From contig NZ_CP137552.1 in assembly GCF_039691755.1 (NCBI RefSeq), positions 2,976,001-3,040,000 of the forward strand: DNA of 64,000 bases, in the 5' to 3' direction. The DNA is from Halomonas sp. Bachu 37 (lineage in GTDB: Bacteria > Pseudomonadota > Gammaproteobacteria > Pseudomonadales > Halomonadaceae). The stretch's first letter is position 1, and every line of letters starts with the position of its first letter. Under the pieces are notes generated by a model, which did not search any database, was not told the origin of the DNA, and worked only from the letters and a program-made list of their open reading frames with translations. Below, piece after piece: positions 27,561 through 36,432 of the stretch. The position numbers and the translations under genes are program-made.

Positions 27561-27588
27561 GGGAGAGGGTGCGCCCTCTCCCTTTTTT
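27561..27588 (+). terminator. Rho-independent terminator after the interrupted PRC gene
   Basis: Perfect nine-base stem GGGAGAGGG (27561-27569) and CCCTCTCCC (27574-27582), loop TGCG, then six T. Confidence 0.93.
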
Positions 27589-27675
27589 GTGCGCGTCATG
27601 AAACTCGCCACCCTTGAATCCTGTGTCTTTGCCAGCATATCGTAAACACATTCATTCGCTGCGTAAGGCCCTACC

Positions 27676-28632
27676 ATGCCCATTGTCGACCCTCGTACCG
27701 GTGAGCCGCTAACCGCGCCACTCGATGCTCCATCACCGCCCGCCGGAAACGACGCCTCGGGCAAGCCCTCCGATGGCAGCCGGGCCGAGGACGTGATCAT
27801 CGAGGTCGGCGCCGGCAATATCCAGCAGATACTCGAAGCTTCCATGCAGGTGCCCATTCTGCTGGGCTGCTACTCGCCGACCAGCGACGCGTGCCGCACC
27901 CTGATTCCGGTGCTGGAAAAACTCGCGGTGGAGTATGGCGGCGCCTTTCTGCTGGCCAAGCTGGACGCCGAAGCCAACCCTGAAATCGCTGCCCAGCTCG
28001 GCGTCCGTTCGGTACCGGATATCAAGCTGGTCAGCCAGGGTGGGCTGATAGATGGCTTTCAGGGTGTACTTCCCGAAAAAGAGGTCAGAGAGTGGCTGGG
28101 ACGCTATTTTCCCGCCCCCGAGGAAGCGCCGCCCAGCCCTGAGGGCCAGGCCGCTGAAGCGTTACAACAGGGCGATTACGCCACTGCCCGAGAGATCTAT
28201 CAGACATTGATCGCTCAGTATCCCGACTACTTCGCCTACCAGGTCGAATTAGCTCGCGTTATAGCTGCAGAAGGTCAAGGGGACGAAGCGCGCCAGATAA
28301 TCGACAACCTTCCGCCTGAAGAGCGCGACGCCGCACCGGCTCGCGGGGTTCTTGCCAGCATCGCCTTTGCCGAGCAAGCCCTGCCGCCCGCCGAGATTGC
28401 CGCTCTGGAGGGCCGCGACGACAGCGAAGCCCGCTTCCAGCGGGCACTGCGCCAGGTTGCCGACGGCCAGTATGAAGCCGGTTTGGAGGCCTTGCTCGAG
28501 CTGATGAAACAGGACCGATCATATGGCGAGGACGCGGCGCGCAAGACCCTCATTCAGGTATTCGATGCTCTCGGTGCCGATCATCCGCTCACCGTGGCTT
28601 ACCGGCGCAAGCTGTTTGCCTTGATGTACTGA
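27676..28632 (+). CDS. cnoX: Thioredoxin-domain and TPR co-chaperone (CnoX/YbbN-like)
   Basis: 318 residues. A disordered Pro-rich N-terminus precedes a thioredoxin fold (about residues 45-145; IQQILEASMQVPILLGCYSP, LAKLDAEANPEIAAQLGVRS, VPDIKLVSQGGLIDGFQG). The rest is TPR-like helices (AAEALQQGDYATAREIYQTL) to the C-terminus, the YbbN layout. The active-site position reads CYSPTSDAC rather than CxxC, as in other YbbN-type proteins. The Escherichia coli homologue protects proteins from hypochlorous-acid damage and hands them to chaperones. Lone gene, well expressed from context. Confidence 0.85.
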   Translation: MPIVDPRTGEPLTAPLDAPSPPAGNDASGKPSDGSRAEDVIIEVGAGNIQQILEASMQVPILLGCYSPTSDACRTLIPVLEKLAVEYGGAFLLAKLDAEANPEIAAQLGVRSVPDIKLVSQGGLIDGFQGVLPEKEVREWLGRYFPAPEEAPPSPEGQAAEALQQGDYATAREIYQTLIAQYPDYFAYQVELARVIAAEGQGDEARQIIDNLPPEERDAAPARGVLASIAFAEQALPPAEIAALEGRDDSEARFQRALRQVADGQYEAGLEALLELMKQDRSYGEDAARKTLIQVFDALGADHPLTVAYRRKLFALMY

Positions 28633-28671
28633 TCGATAATCGAGGCTCGGTGGCAACACCGAGCCCTCGAC

Positions 28672-29832
28672 TCACCCCAGTACCTTGTCCATTCGCTCCA
28701 CCGCCGCCTGTAGTTGGGTGGCGGTAGTGCCGAAATTGAGCCGCACGAACCCCGGCGTGCCGAAATCGGCGCCGTTGGAAAGCGCCACACCGGCCCGCTC
28801 CAGCAGCGCCTTCTGCGGCGTATTTCCCAAGCCGGCCTTACGCAAGTCGATCCAGGCCAGGTACGTTGCCTCCGGCTCCGCCATGCGCGCACCCGGCCAG
28901 GCGTTGGCCCGTTCCATCAAGTAGTCGCGATGGCCGCGCAGCGTGCTCAGTAGTTCCTGGCGCCAGGGCTCACCATGGCGGTACGCCGCTTCCGCCGCGA
29001 CCAGCCCCATTACGTTACCGTCCGGGACTAGCCCCTTGATGGTGCGGGCAAAGCGACGGCGCAACTCGGGATCGGCAATGATCGCGCAAGCCGTGGTCAA
29101 CCCCGCCAGATTGAAGGTCTTCGAGGGAGACCACAGGGTGATGGTCCGTGCGGCCAAAGCGGGATACGCCATGACCAGAGGCCGGTGACGCGCACCTTCC
29201 GGCAGGAGAAGATCGCAATGCAGCTCATCGGAAATCACGTAGAGATCATGGCGCTCGACAAGCTCGGCCAGCCCCGCCAGCTCCTCCTCGCGCCAGATAC
29301 GCCCGGTGGGATTGTGCGGCTGGCACCATAAAAGCAAGCGCGTGTTTGAGGTGATCGCAGCCTCCAGCGCGGCCAGGTCCAGCCGCCACTCCCCTTGCGT
29401 GCCGTCAGGCGGAGCGAGATAGGCGGTTTGCGTCACTCGGCCCGTGCGCTCGGCAACAGCGAGAAAAGGCGGGTAGATGGGGGCAACGGTCAGAACCCCT
29501 TCCCCAGGCTCGGTCAATGCCAGGGTGGCAAGATGAAGTGCCGGTACCACTCCCGGCAACCATTGTTGCCAAGTGGGGTCGATAGCCCAGCCATAGTGAT
29601 GCGCACTCCACTCGGCCAACGCTTGCGGTAAACCGCCGGGAACTTCGCCGTAACCGTAGATGCCATGCTCGACGCGGGCGTGAAGGGCCTCCACGACCTC
29701 GGGAGGTGAGCGAAAGTCCATATCCGCCACCCATAACGGCAGGATATCCTCGCCATAGCGGTGCCACTTTTGCGAAGCCCAATTGCCTTGGGGATGGCGC
29801 CGCTCCAGCGGCGTGGCAAAATCAAACCTCAT
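28672..29832 (-). CDS. PatB/MalY-type cystathionine beta-lyase or aminotransferase
   Basis: 386 residues from ATG 29832, after GGAGAGGAT. Fold type I PLP enzyme of the MalY/PatB family: PLWVADMDFRSPPEV near the start, HNPTGRIW, DELHCDLL, the PLP lysine in WSPSKTFNLAG, and a C-terminal FVRLNFGTT. Such enzymes cleave C-S bonds in cystathionine or cysteine conjugates. Divergent from the next gene with 34 bases between the starts. The exact substrate is unknown. Confidence 0.88.
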   Translation of the reverse strand: MRFDFATPLERRHPQGNWASQKWHRYGEDILPLWVADMDFRSPPEVVEALHARVEHGIYGYGEVPGGLPQALAEWSAHHYGWAIDPTWQQWLPGVVPALHLATLALTEPGEGVLTVAPIYPPFLAVAERTGRVTQTAYLAPPDGTQGEWRLDLAALEAAITSNTRLLLWCQPHNPTGRIWREEELAGLAELVERHDLYVISDELHCDLLLPEGARHRPLVMAYPALAARTITLWSPSKTFNLAGLTTACAIIADPELRRRFARTIKGLVPDGNVMGLVAAEAAYRHGEPWRQELLSTLRGHRDYLMERANAWPGARMAEPEATYLAWIDLRKAGLGNTPQKALLERAGVALSNGADFGTPGFVRLNFGTTATQLQAAVERMDKVLG

Positions 29833-29866
29833 GATATCCTCTCCGAAACCAGCCAAGGAACCGACA

Positions 29867-30301
29867 ATGCCGCAACGCGACTTCTATGCCAAGGTGCGCG
29901 AAGGACTTTCCGCGCTGTTACAGCAGTGGTTGGAGCTGGGTCAGGCGGACAGCGACCGGCTGGCCTTGATCCTCGCGGAAACCGCCCGTGTCGCCAAGCT
30001 CGCCGAGCCGGAGCACACTCCCAGTGGCGAGGAACTGCTCGCCTGGAGCCAAGCCGGGCATGCCGATGAAATTCCGCTCTGGGCACCTCGTACCGCTGTC
30101 TTTCTGCTGAATCAGATGCCGGCCGGGCCGGTTCCGACGAGCGATGCCGAGGCCTGCGCCTGGGCCTATTGTTGGTTGCGCAATCGTTCGTTCGGCAGCC
30201 TGGAAGAGGCATTTTCGGCCTTGCCGGAACGGCTTCATGAACCCTTGGCGCAAGCGCTTCCGGCCGCCTGGCAGGATAGCCAAGGGCTGCGTCTCGTTTA
30301 G
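29867..30301 (+). CDS. Small protein of unknown function
   Basis: 144 residues from ATG 29867 with AAGGA eight bases before. A soluble helical protein rich in Leu, Ala and Trp (FYAKVREGLSALLQQWLELG, AWAYCWLRNRSFGSLEEAFS). No signal peptide, no membrane segment and no motif I can place. Codon use matches its neighbours, so it is probably a real lineage-restricted gene. Confidence 0.65.
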   Translation: MPQRDFYAKVREGLSALLQQWLELGQADSDRLALILAETARVAKLAEPEHTPSGEELLAWSQAGHADEIPLWAPRTAVFLLNQMPAGPVPTSDAEACAWAYCWLRNRSFGSLEEAFSALPERLHEPLAQALPAAWQDSQGLRLV

Positions 30302-30376
30302 CACATTCGTCGGCGGACGATAAAGCGTGAGCGGACATCGGCATGACGCTACCCATAGCTAATAGAGTAAGGATGA

Positions 30377-31192
30377 ATGATGACAGAGGTTCCATTGATC
30401 TGGCAGCTTGCCAAGCTGCTAGTTTCCATTGGTCTGGTGTTCGGGCTTGGCGCTGTCGCGGTGAGGGTGAGTCCACGGGTGGCGGGCCTGTTGGCTGGCT
30501 ACCCGCTCGGCACGGCGCTGGCACTGTTTTTTATTGGGCTGGAGATTTCCCCGGTATTCGCCACCCAAAGCGCAGTGCATACGTTAGCGGGCTTTACCGC
30601 CACGCTGGCATTGGGTGGCGGCTATTTACTCTGCGGCCGGCAGGACGGCCTCAAGGGTGTTTTCACTGGATGCGCGGGCGGCTTAGCGGCCTGGCTTGTG
30701 GCCGGTGGAGTGCTCTCGCAGTTTGAGTTTACCCGCGTCAGCGGCACGCTGGTCACGCTCGTGGCCATTGTCGTGTTCACCTGGCTTTATCGACGTGTAC
30801 CGGAGGCGCGCGTTAACGCCAGCGGCGTATTTTCATGGTCGGCACTGGCCTTTCGCGCCGGGCTCGCTACGCTGATGATTTTTATCATCACGACACTCGC
30901 ACACGTGGTGCCAGCTGCCTGGGCGGGCACGCTAGCGGCTTTTCCGGTCACCATGCTTCCCTTCTTGTTGATTCTGCACGCGTCTTACGGCGCCGCCCCC
31001 GCAGCGACGGTGATTAAGCACTACCCGATGGGTCTCGGCTCGCTTTTAAGCTATACCCTGTGCGTTTCGCTCACCTATGAGACGTGGGGCTTGGCCGCTG
31101 GCACGTTCGCCGGTTTTGCCGTTGCCACGCTGTGGCTTCTAGGGTGGCTGCGTGTGCAGCAGTGGTGGGCCAATCGACGACTCGCGACCTGA
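30377..31192 (+). CDS. Integral membrane protein of unknown function
   Basis: 271 residues, starting ATGATG at 30377 behind AAGGATGA. About eight or nine hydrophobic helices with little loop sequence. Two half-repeats can be suspected: GLLAGYPLGTALALFF in the first half and GTLAAFPVTMLPFLL in the second, both G-x-L-A-[GA]-[YF]-P, which suggests an internally duplicated transporter or permease fold. I do not recognise a named family. Confidence 0.7.
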   Translation: MMTEVPLIWQLAKLLVSIGLVFGLGAVAVRVSPRVAGLLAGYPLGTALALFFIGLEISPVFATQSAVHTLAGFTATLALGGGYLLCGRQDGLKGVFTGCAGGLAAWLVAGGVLSQFEFTRVSGTLVTLVAIVVFTWLYRRVPEARVNASGVFSWSALAFRAGLATLMIFIITTLAHVVPAAWAGTLAAFPVTMLPFLLILHASYGAAPAATVIKHYPMGLGSLLSYTLCVSLTYETWGLAAGTFAGFAVATLWLLGWLRVQQWWANRRLAT

Positions 31193-31285
31193 CCAGGACT
31201 TGACCAAGCGTTTGCTTGGGGTAATCCTGAAGCCTGCCATTGTCCTCCCCTGACTCGAGGGCACCGCCAATAACAAGGACGACTT

Positions 31286-31693
31286 ATGTTTACACGTACC
31301 ATTGAACCCGCTTTTTACGATACCGATGCCCTGGGACACATCAACAATACCCGCTTGCCTGCCTGGTTCGAACTGGCGCGCAACGACCTGTTCAAGCTGT
31401 TTACCCCGGACTTGAATCCCAGGCAGTGGCGTTTGATCATGGCTCGGATGGAAGTCGACTACCGCGCCGAACTGTTTTACGGTCACGATATCGAAATACG
31501 CACTTATTTGACTCGCCTGGGCAATAGCTCCTTCACCGTGACCCAGGAAGCCCGGCAGCACGGCAAGCTGACCAATCTCGGCCATACCGTCATGGTCCAG
31601 TACGACCACCAGGCCAAATGCACCGTACCCATCGAGGGCAAGCTGCGCGAGGCGCTTGAAGCCCACCTGCAGGAGGCACCGGCGCCTGCTTGA
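31286..31693 (+). CDS. Hotdog-fold acyl-CoA thioesterase
   Basis: 135 residues, ATG behind AAGGACGAC. 4-hydroxybenzoyl-CoA thioesterase type with the catalytic motif YDTDALGHINNTR near residue 11, followed by the helix AWFELARNDLF and strands VDYRAELFYGHDIEIRT. It hydrolyses an acyl-CoA of unknown chain length in the cytosol. The next gene begins 39 bases later and may share the transcript. Confidence 0.87.
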   Translation: MFTRTIEPAFYDTDALGHINNTRLPAWFELARNDLFKLFTPDLNPRQWRLIMARMEVDYRAELFYGHDIEIRTYLTRLGNSSFTVTQEARQHGKLTNLGHTVMVQYDHQAKCTVPIEGKLREALEAHLQEAPAPA

Positions 31694-31731
31694 GCCATTT
31701 TGCCCCGGTTCCGGGGCCTCAGGAGCCTGTC

Positions 31732-32058
31732 ATGGCGATTCGCTACAATCTGTGGCTAGATCCCGACAACACCACCCAGCATCGTGCGGTGGAGGCCGAA
31801 CTGGAACTCTTCTTCATGGAGCGCTTCGCCGATTATCCGCACATCCGCTTGTTCGGCGCCGACCCCTACGATTATGATGCCCCGTTCAATCGACTGTACG
31901 ATGTCCTGATCGCCCGTGGCGCCGAATATTGCGAGCGCCGCTGGCACTATGTTGTGACTCCCGAGCAGCTCAACCGCTGTTTCTTTCGTGCCGTCGGCCG
32001 CTCCAACAAGTTTGTAAGAGACCCCAACGATGGTGATTCGCACCGATCAAGCTCCTGA
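31732..32058 (+). CDS. Unknown protein, 108 residues, overlapping the DUF501 gene
   Basis: ATG 31732 follows AGGAG; a TTG at 31690 overlaps the previous gene and is less likely. Acidic and aromatic-rich (LFFMERFADYPHIRLFGADP, RRWHYVVTPEQLNRCFFRAV). No motif recognised. It overlaps the next start by 29 bases in another frame, which argues for coupled expression with the DUF501 gene. Confidence 0.65.
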   Translation: MAIRYNLWLDPDNTTQHRAVEAELELFFMERFADYPHIRLFGADPYDYDAPFNRLYDVLIARGAEYCERRWHYVVTPEQLNRCFFRAVGRSNKFVRDPNDGDSHRSSS

Positions 32059-32551
32059 CGCCCGCCAGCTCGCGATAATCACAGAACAACTGGGACGTGC
32101 CCCGCGCGGCATCGAAGCCGTTGCCGCGACCGACAGTCAAGGTACGCCCCTGGTGTTGCGCATGGCGCCGATCATCGATGACAAGCCTTTCCCCACCCTT
32201 TATTGGCTATGTTCCGAGCGTCTGAAGGTGGAGATCTCGCATATCGAGGCGGCAGGCGTCATCAAGCAGTTGGAACAGCGCCTACAGGAGGATTCCGACT
32301 TCCTCGCTGCCTATCATGCCAGCCACCAGGACTATGTCGCTGCTCGCTGGGCCTTCATGAGTGAAGCCCAGCAAGTCCAGGTACGCCAGTTAGGTTACGA
32401 CGAGGTGTTGACCCAACGCGGCATAGGCGGCATCAGCAATTGGGATCAAGTGCGCTGCCTGCATACCCAGTACGCCCACCACCTATGCGGCGACAATGTC
32501 ATCGGCCAATGGTTGGACGCGTCTTACCCAGTGGCTGACTGTCTCCCCTAG
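32030..32551 (+). CDS. DUF501 family protein
   Basis: 173 residues. DUF501 marks are RAPRGIEAVAATDSQGTPLV, PTLYWLCSERLKVEISHIEA and the end GISNWDQVRCLHTQYAHHL. Cytosolic, function unknown; in actinobacteria homologues sit near ppx and enolase genes. The stop codon lies in the first unit of a triple 15-bp repeat, so expansion or loss of units alters the 3' end. Confidence 0.85.
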   Translation: MVIRTDQAPDARQLAIITEQLGRAPRGIEAVAATDSQGTPLVLRMAPIIDDKPFPTLYWLCSERLKVEISHIEAAGVIKQLEQRLQEDSDFLAAYHASHQDYVAARWAFMSEAQQVQVRQLGYDEVLTQRGIGGISNWDQVRCLHTQYAHHLCGDNVIGQWLDASYPVADCLP

Positions 32552-32582
32552 TACTGTCTCCTCTAGTACTGTCTCCCCTAGC
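32538..32582. repeat. Three 15-bp tandem repeats at the end of the DUF501 gene
   Basis: ACTGTCTCCCCTAGT (32538-32552), ACTGTCTCCTCTAGT (32553-32567) and ACTGTCTCCCCTAGC (32568-32582). The TAG stop of the gene is in the first unit and the others carry TAG in the same phase. Confidence 0.95.
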
Positions 32583-32622
32583 TCGGCTCCGCCAGGGGTC
32601 GTCTCCACCAGGATTGTTGTTC

Positions 32623-33180
32623 ATGGCACGAATTTGCGTCTACCTGGGCTCGCGTGAAGGTCGCAGCCCCGAGTTTCTCCAAACCGCCCGGCACTTGGGC
32701 CAGCTATTGGCCGAGCGTGGCCACACGCTGGTCTACGGCGGGGCACGTATCGGCTTGATGGGAGAGCTGGCCAACGCAGTATTGGATAACGGTGGCGAGG
32801 TTATCGGCGTCATGCCCGATCATCTCGTCGATCGAGAACAGGCCCACTTAGGGCTGACCGAATTGATCCGGGTACGTAACATGCATGAGCGCAAGGCCAG
32901 CATGGCCGCGCATGCCGACGCTTTCCTCGCCCTGCCCGGCGGTATCGGCACGCTTGAGGAGCTCTTCGAGATATGGACCTGGGGGTATCTGGGGCTGCAC
33001 GAGAAGCCGCTGGGGCTGCTCAACATCGTGGACTTCTACACACCGCTGCTTGATTTTCTCGATTCCACGGTGGCCCATGGTTTCCTGACCCCCGCGACAC
33101 GCGACATGATGCTCGATGCACAAACGCCGAATGCGTTGCTGGACGCGCTCGAAGCAAGTCTCAACGGCCGCAAAGGTTAA
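32623..33180 (+). CDS. LOG family protein (nucleoside 5'-monophosphate phosphoribohydrolase)
   Basis: 185 residues; start taken at ATG 32623 rather than the in-frame TTG at 32614. TIGR00730 family marks are ICVYLGSREGRSPEF, LVYGGARIGLMGELANA and the catalytic PGGIGTLEELFEIWTW. LOG enzymes release the base from AMP-type nucleotides, first shown for cytokinin precursors in plants. The bacterial role is probably nucleotide salvage or signalling. Its 3' end overlaps the convergent exonuclease gene by four bases. Confidence 0.92.
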   Translation: MARICVYLGSREGRSPEFLQTARHLGQLLAERGHTLVYGGARIGLMGELANAVLDNGGEVIGVMPDHLVDREQAHLGLTELIRVRNMHERKASMAAHADAFLALPGGIGTLEELFEIWTWGYLGLHEKPLGLLNIVDFYTPLLDFLDSTVAHGFLTPATRDMMLDAQTPNALLDALEASLNGRKG

Positions 33181-33677
33181 AGATTCAAGTCCTGAGTGCG
33201 TTGATAGGTCAATTGCAGAAGCCTGGCATCCTCTCCAGCCCGATGCCGGTGGATACCGCATTCGGCAATGATCGCTTCCTTGGTATCGCTCCAGGCGGCC
33301 TGTTGCGCCTCGCTCAACAGAATACGCAAGGCTTCCAGACGGAAATGCGGCAGCATGCCAGCGTGATGGAAAAGTAGCGAAAGCCAGGTATTGTCGTAGC
33401 CCCAGCTGTCGCTGTACGCCTTGCCGGCCTGACCCAGCTCGTCGTTCAGCCAGCGCGCCACCTGGCCTACGGGATAGCCCTCCTGGACCAGGCGATCACG
33501 CTGGATACCGTGCAACAATTCGGCTTTCGGGTCCCAATGGGTCCACTCGTCCAGCGGTTGAATCAGAAATGCGCAGGTACTGCCGTCGCCGCGAGCAATG
33601 CCAACTTCGATGGGGTAGCTGCCGCGGCCGAATCCGGACGCTTCGATATCCAGCAATATGGGTAGCGCCACGGACAC
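33177..33677 (-). CDS. DEDDh-type 3'-5' exonuclease
   Basis: 166 residues. DnaQ-like fold: ExoI motif ILLDIEASGFGRG (D9, E11), a middle motif with YDNTWLSLLF, and ExoIII HRHRAGEDA with the general-base His. It would remove 3' nucleotides from DNA or RNA with two metal ions. It stands alone without polymerase domains; the substrate is unknown. The end meets the LOG gene end to end. Confidence 0.82.
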   Translation of the reverse strand: MSVALPILLDIEASGFGRGSYPIEVGIARGDGSTCAFLIQPLDEWTHWDPKAELLHGIQRDRLVQEGYPVGQVARWLNDELGQAGKAYSDSWGYDNTWLSLLFHHAGMLPHFRLEALRILLSEAQQAAWSDTKEAIIAECGIHRHRAGEDARLLQLTYQRTQDLNL

Positions 33678-33737
33678 GGTATCCCTAAAGACAAGAACGA
33701 TATGAACTAGATAACGGTAACCCTAGCAAAGCGTGCC

Positions 33738-34238
33738 TTATACGGCACGCTCGAGGGCCGGAGGTTCACTGCATGCTTCGGCTTGCTGCTGCCAGTAGGC
33801 GGCCTTCGCATTGTCCACGGCCAAGCCTAGCTCACCATCTCGGTAAGCTTGAGCCAAGCGATTCGCCGCCAGGTAGTGGCCTGCCTGCGCGGCTCGGGCG
33901 TACCAGGTGACGGCGTAATCCTCGCGGCGCGGATACTGCAGGCATCCATGCTCGTGGATGACCGCGGCCTGATACTGTGCTTTCACATTCCCGGCCTGGG
34001 CGGCTTCCAGTACATAGCGGGCGCCACGCGCCTTATCCTGAGGCGAAAGGCTACGATGGAACAGCATGTGTCCATAGACCGATAGCGCCGTAGGATGGCC
34101 CGCATCGGCACAGCGCTTGTAAAGACGCATGGTCAACCGCTGGGTGCGCGGCGACCGGGGTAATAGCCAACGGCTATGAAACAGCTGCTCGGCCAGACGA
34201 TACTCCAGCCGAATGAACAAAGATGATGCCTGGGGCAT
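33738..34238 (-). CDS. Sel1-like repeat protein
   Basis: 166 residues with about three Sel1-type helical repeats: RLYKRCADAGHPTALSVYGH, ARYVLEAAQAGNVKAQYQAA and TWYARAAQAGHYLAANRLAQ. Such repeats form scaffolds for protein binding. No signal peptide is evident, so it is probably cytosolic. Function unknown. Confidence 0.82.
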   Translation of the reverse strand: MPQASSLFIRLEYRLAEQLFHSRWLLPRSPRTQRLTMRLYKRCADAGHPTALSVYGHMLFHRSLSPQDKARGARYVLEAAQAGNVKAQYQAAVIHEHGCLQYPRREDYAVTWYARAAQAGHYLAANRLAQAYRDGELGLAVDNAKAAYWQQQAEACSEPPALERAV

Positions 34239-34533
34239 GGCAAACCACCCTGCCTCTAAGTCTGTTTACATTGGGGTCAGCGCTACAACGCCTAATGCGA
34301 GTTGCTCGTCTGACCACGCGTGATCCCAGCCTTTTGGCTGGTTTGGGGTTGGCAAGCATACGCCTGCCTTGGCAATGACTCAACCCCATCGATTTGCTGC
34401 ATTCTCCTCCTCTCGCTAACATGCGCTACTGGCGCCGCTCACACCATAAGCGCCACCTTCTGAGAAGCCTTATTAGCCCCAGCAGTTGCGTATTAGGCAC
34501 CCGAGGCGACAACGCCACAGCAAGGAGATCAGC

Positions 34534-35565
34534 ATGCAAACGCGCCCTCTCGGCAAGACCGGCTTGGAAGTCAGTCGATTGTGCCTCGGCACCATGACGT
34601 TCGGCGAACAGAACAGCGAAACCGACGCCCACGAACAACTGGATCGAGCGGTAGCGTTCGGCATCAATTTCATCGATACGGCTGAAATGTACCCCGTGCC
34701 GCCGAAGGCAGAGACTCAAGGACGCACGGAGCGTTATATCGGAAGCTGGCTCAAGTCGCGCGGCTCACGCGACGATGTCATCATCGCCAGCAAGGTCAGC
34801 GGGCCGGGAATGGCTTACCTGCGCGGCGGATCGCGCTTGACCCGCCAGCAGATACTGCAAGCCGCGGATGACAACCTCAAGCGGCTGCAGACCGACTATA
34901 TCGATCTCTATCAACTGCACTGGCCGGATCGCAACACCAATTTCTTCGGCAAGCTGAATTACCGGCATACCGAGGAGGAGGACAGTACCGCTCTGGAAGA
35001 GAGTCTCGGCGCGCTGAAGGAACTGGTCGATGCCGGTAAGGTTCGCGCGATTGGTCTATCCAACGAGACCCCTTGGGGCGTGATGCGTTGCTTGCACCTG
35101 GCCGACACTATGGGGCTGCCCAGAGTGGCTTCCATCCAGAATCCCTATAACCTGCTTAACCGCAGTTTTGAAATCGGTCTGGCTGAAATAGCTCACCGAG
35201 AAGACGTCGGGCTGCTGGCATACTCGCCACTGGGCTTCGGTGTGCTTTCCGGCAAGTACCTGGATGGGGCTCGGCCTGAAAATGCCCGCCTCACTTTGTT
35301 TGAGCGCTTCCAGCGTTATAATTCGCCTCAAGCGGAGACAGCCACCCGCGCCTATGTCGAGCTGGCCCGCCAGCATGGCCTGGACCCGGCCCAGATGGCG
35401 CTGGCATTCGTCAATTCGCGCAGTTTCCTGACCAGCAACATCATTGGCGCCACCACCATGGAGCAGTTGGAAAACAACCTAGAAAGCGAGGCGCTCAAAC
35501 TGGATGACGATGTCCTGGACGCCATCGAGGCCATCCATACGCAGATGCCTAACCCCTGCCCTTGA
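34534..35565 (+). CDS. Aldo/keto reductase (Tas-like)
   Basis: 343 residues from ATG 34534 after AAGGAG. AKR barrel with tetrad residues visible: NFIDTAEMYP (Asp and Tyr), VIIASKVSG (Lys) and LYQLHWPDRNT (His). The NADPH-binding end is SNIIGATTMEQLENNL. The insert NTNFFGKLNYRHTEEEDST is characteristic of the Tas group. It reduces carbonyl compounds with NADPH; the physiological substrate is unknown. Confidence 0.9.
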   Translation: MQTRPLGKTGLEVSRLCLGTMTFGEQNSETDAHEQLDRAVAFGINFIDTAEMYPVPPKAETQGRTERYIGSWLKSRGSRDDVIIASKVSGPGMAYLRGGSRLTRQQILQAADDNLKRLQTDYIDLYQLHWPDRNTNFFGKLNYRHTEEEDSTALEESLGALKELVDAGKVRAIGLSNETPWGVMRCLHLADTMGLPRVASIQNPYNLLNRSFEIGLAEIAHREDVGLLAYSPLGFGVLSGKYLDGARPENARLTLFERFQRYNSPQAETATRAYVELARQHGLDPAQMALAFVNSRSFLTSNIIGATTMEQLENNLESEALKLDDDVLDAIEAIHTQMPNPCP

Positions 35566-35587
35566 TACTCGCCCCTATCGAGTTGAT

Positions 35588-35609
35588 AGCCCCGGCAATG
35601 CCCGGGGCT
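35588..35609 (+). terminator. Stem-loop between the aldo/keto reductase and yaaA
   Basis: AGCCCCGG and CCGGGGCT arms around a short loop, followed by TTGTTA. It would end the upstream transcript just before the yaaA promoter. Confidence 0.65.
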
Positions 35610-35618
35610 TGTTATAAT
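35610..35618 (+). promoter_or_regulatory. Extended -10 promoter for yaaA
   Basis: TGTTATAAT at 35610-35618 matches TGnTATAAT. No good -35 is seen because the terminator stem occupies that place. Transcription would start near 35625, about 20 bases before the yaaA ATG. Confidence 0.55.
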
Positions 35619-35646
35619 GGCTGCCCAACCGGTTCAGGAGCTTTCC

Positions 35647-36432
35647 ATGCTGAGTGTCATCTCGCCCGCCAAGACACTGGATTTTGAAACGCCAGCCACC
35701 ACCGAAATCGCGACCCAGCCAGACCATTTGGCACGAAGCCGCACCTTGATCGGAATTCTCAGAGATTATTCTCCCCAGCAACTCAGTGAACTGATGGGGA
35801 TCAGCGATAAATTGGCCGGTCTCAATGCCGCCAGGTTCGCTCAATGGCAGCCTCCCTTCACGCCGACCAACGCCAAACCCGCCATTCAGGCTTTTCAGGG
35901 AGATGTCTATACCGGCCTGGAAGCGCACGAATTCGATGCGCGAATGAACGAGTTTTCCCAGAATCACTTACGGATTCTCTCGGGTCTTTACGGTCTATTG
36001 CGGCCGCTGGATCTTATTCAGCCGTATCGCCTGGAAATGGGAACCAAGTTGCCCAATCCTGAAGGCAAGGATCTTTACGCTTACTGGAAGCCGATCCTGA
36101 CCCAGGCGTTGAAAGAGGCTCTTGATGCCAGCGGCTCGCGAGTCCTGGTGAACCTAGCCTCCAACGAGTACTTCAAGGCCGTCGATACCCAGAAAATCGA
36201 CGCCCGCATCATTACTCCCATTTTCAAGGATGAAAAGAATGGGCAGTACAAGATCATCAGCTTTTATGCCAAGAAGGCCCGGGGAATGATGGCCAGCTGG
36301 ATCATCCGTCAGCGTCTCAACGAACCGGATCAACTCAAGCAATTCACCGGCGCCGGGTATCGTTTCTCCCCCGCTGCCTCGGAAGGCGATACTCTGGTCT
36401 TCACTCGTCCAGAAGCCAGTGCCGAACGCTAG
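35647..36432 (+). CDS. yaaA: YaaA (UPF0246) family protein
   Basis: 261 residues from ATG 35647 behind AGGAG. Family marks are [27 protein letters not shown] [33 protein letters not shown] and [15 protein letters not shown]. In Escherichia coli yaaA is under OxyR and limits free intracellular iron during peroxide stress; it binds DNA. Full length. The 3' end overlaps the convergent isochorismatase gene by four bases. Confidence 0.93.
   Translation: MLSVISPAKTLDFETPATTEIATQPDHLARSRTLIGILRDYSPQQLSELMGISDKLAGLNAARFAQWQPPFTPTNAKPAIQAFQGDVYTGLEAHEFDARMNEFSQNHLRILSGLYGLLRPLDLIQPYRLEMGTKLPNPEGKDLYAYWKPILTQALKEALDASGSRVLVNLASNEYFKAVDTQKIDARIITPIFKDEKNGQYKIISFYAKKARGMMASWIIRQRLNEPDQLKQFTGAGYRFSPAASEGDTLVFTRPEASAER

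Noticed and set aside
32538..32582. CRISPR-like array
   Set aside because: The units are 15 bp, directly abutting with no spacers, and no cas gene is near. No CRISPR array was found elsewhere either.
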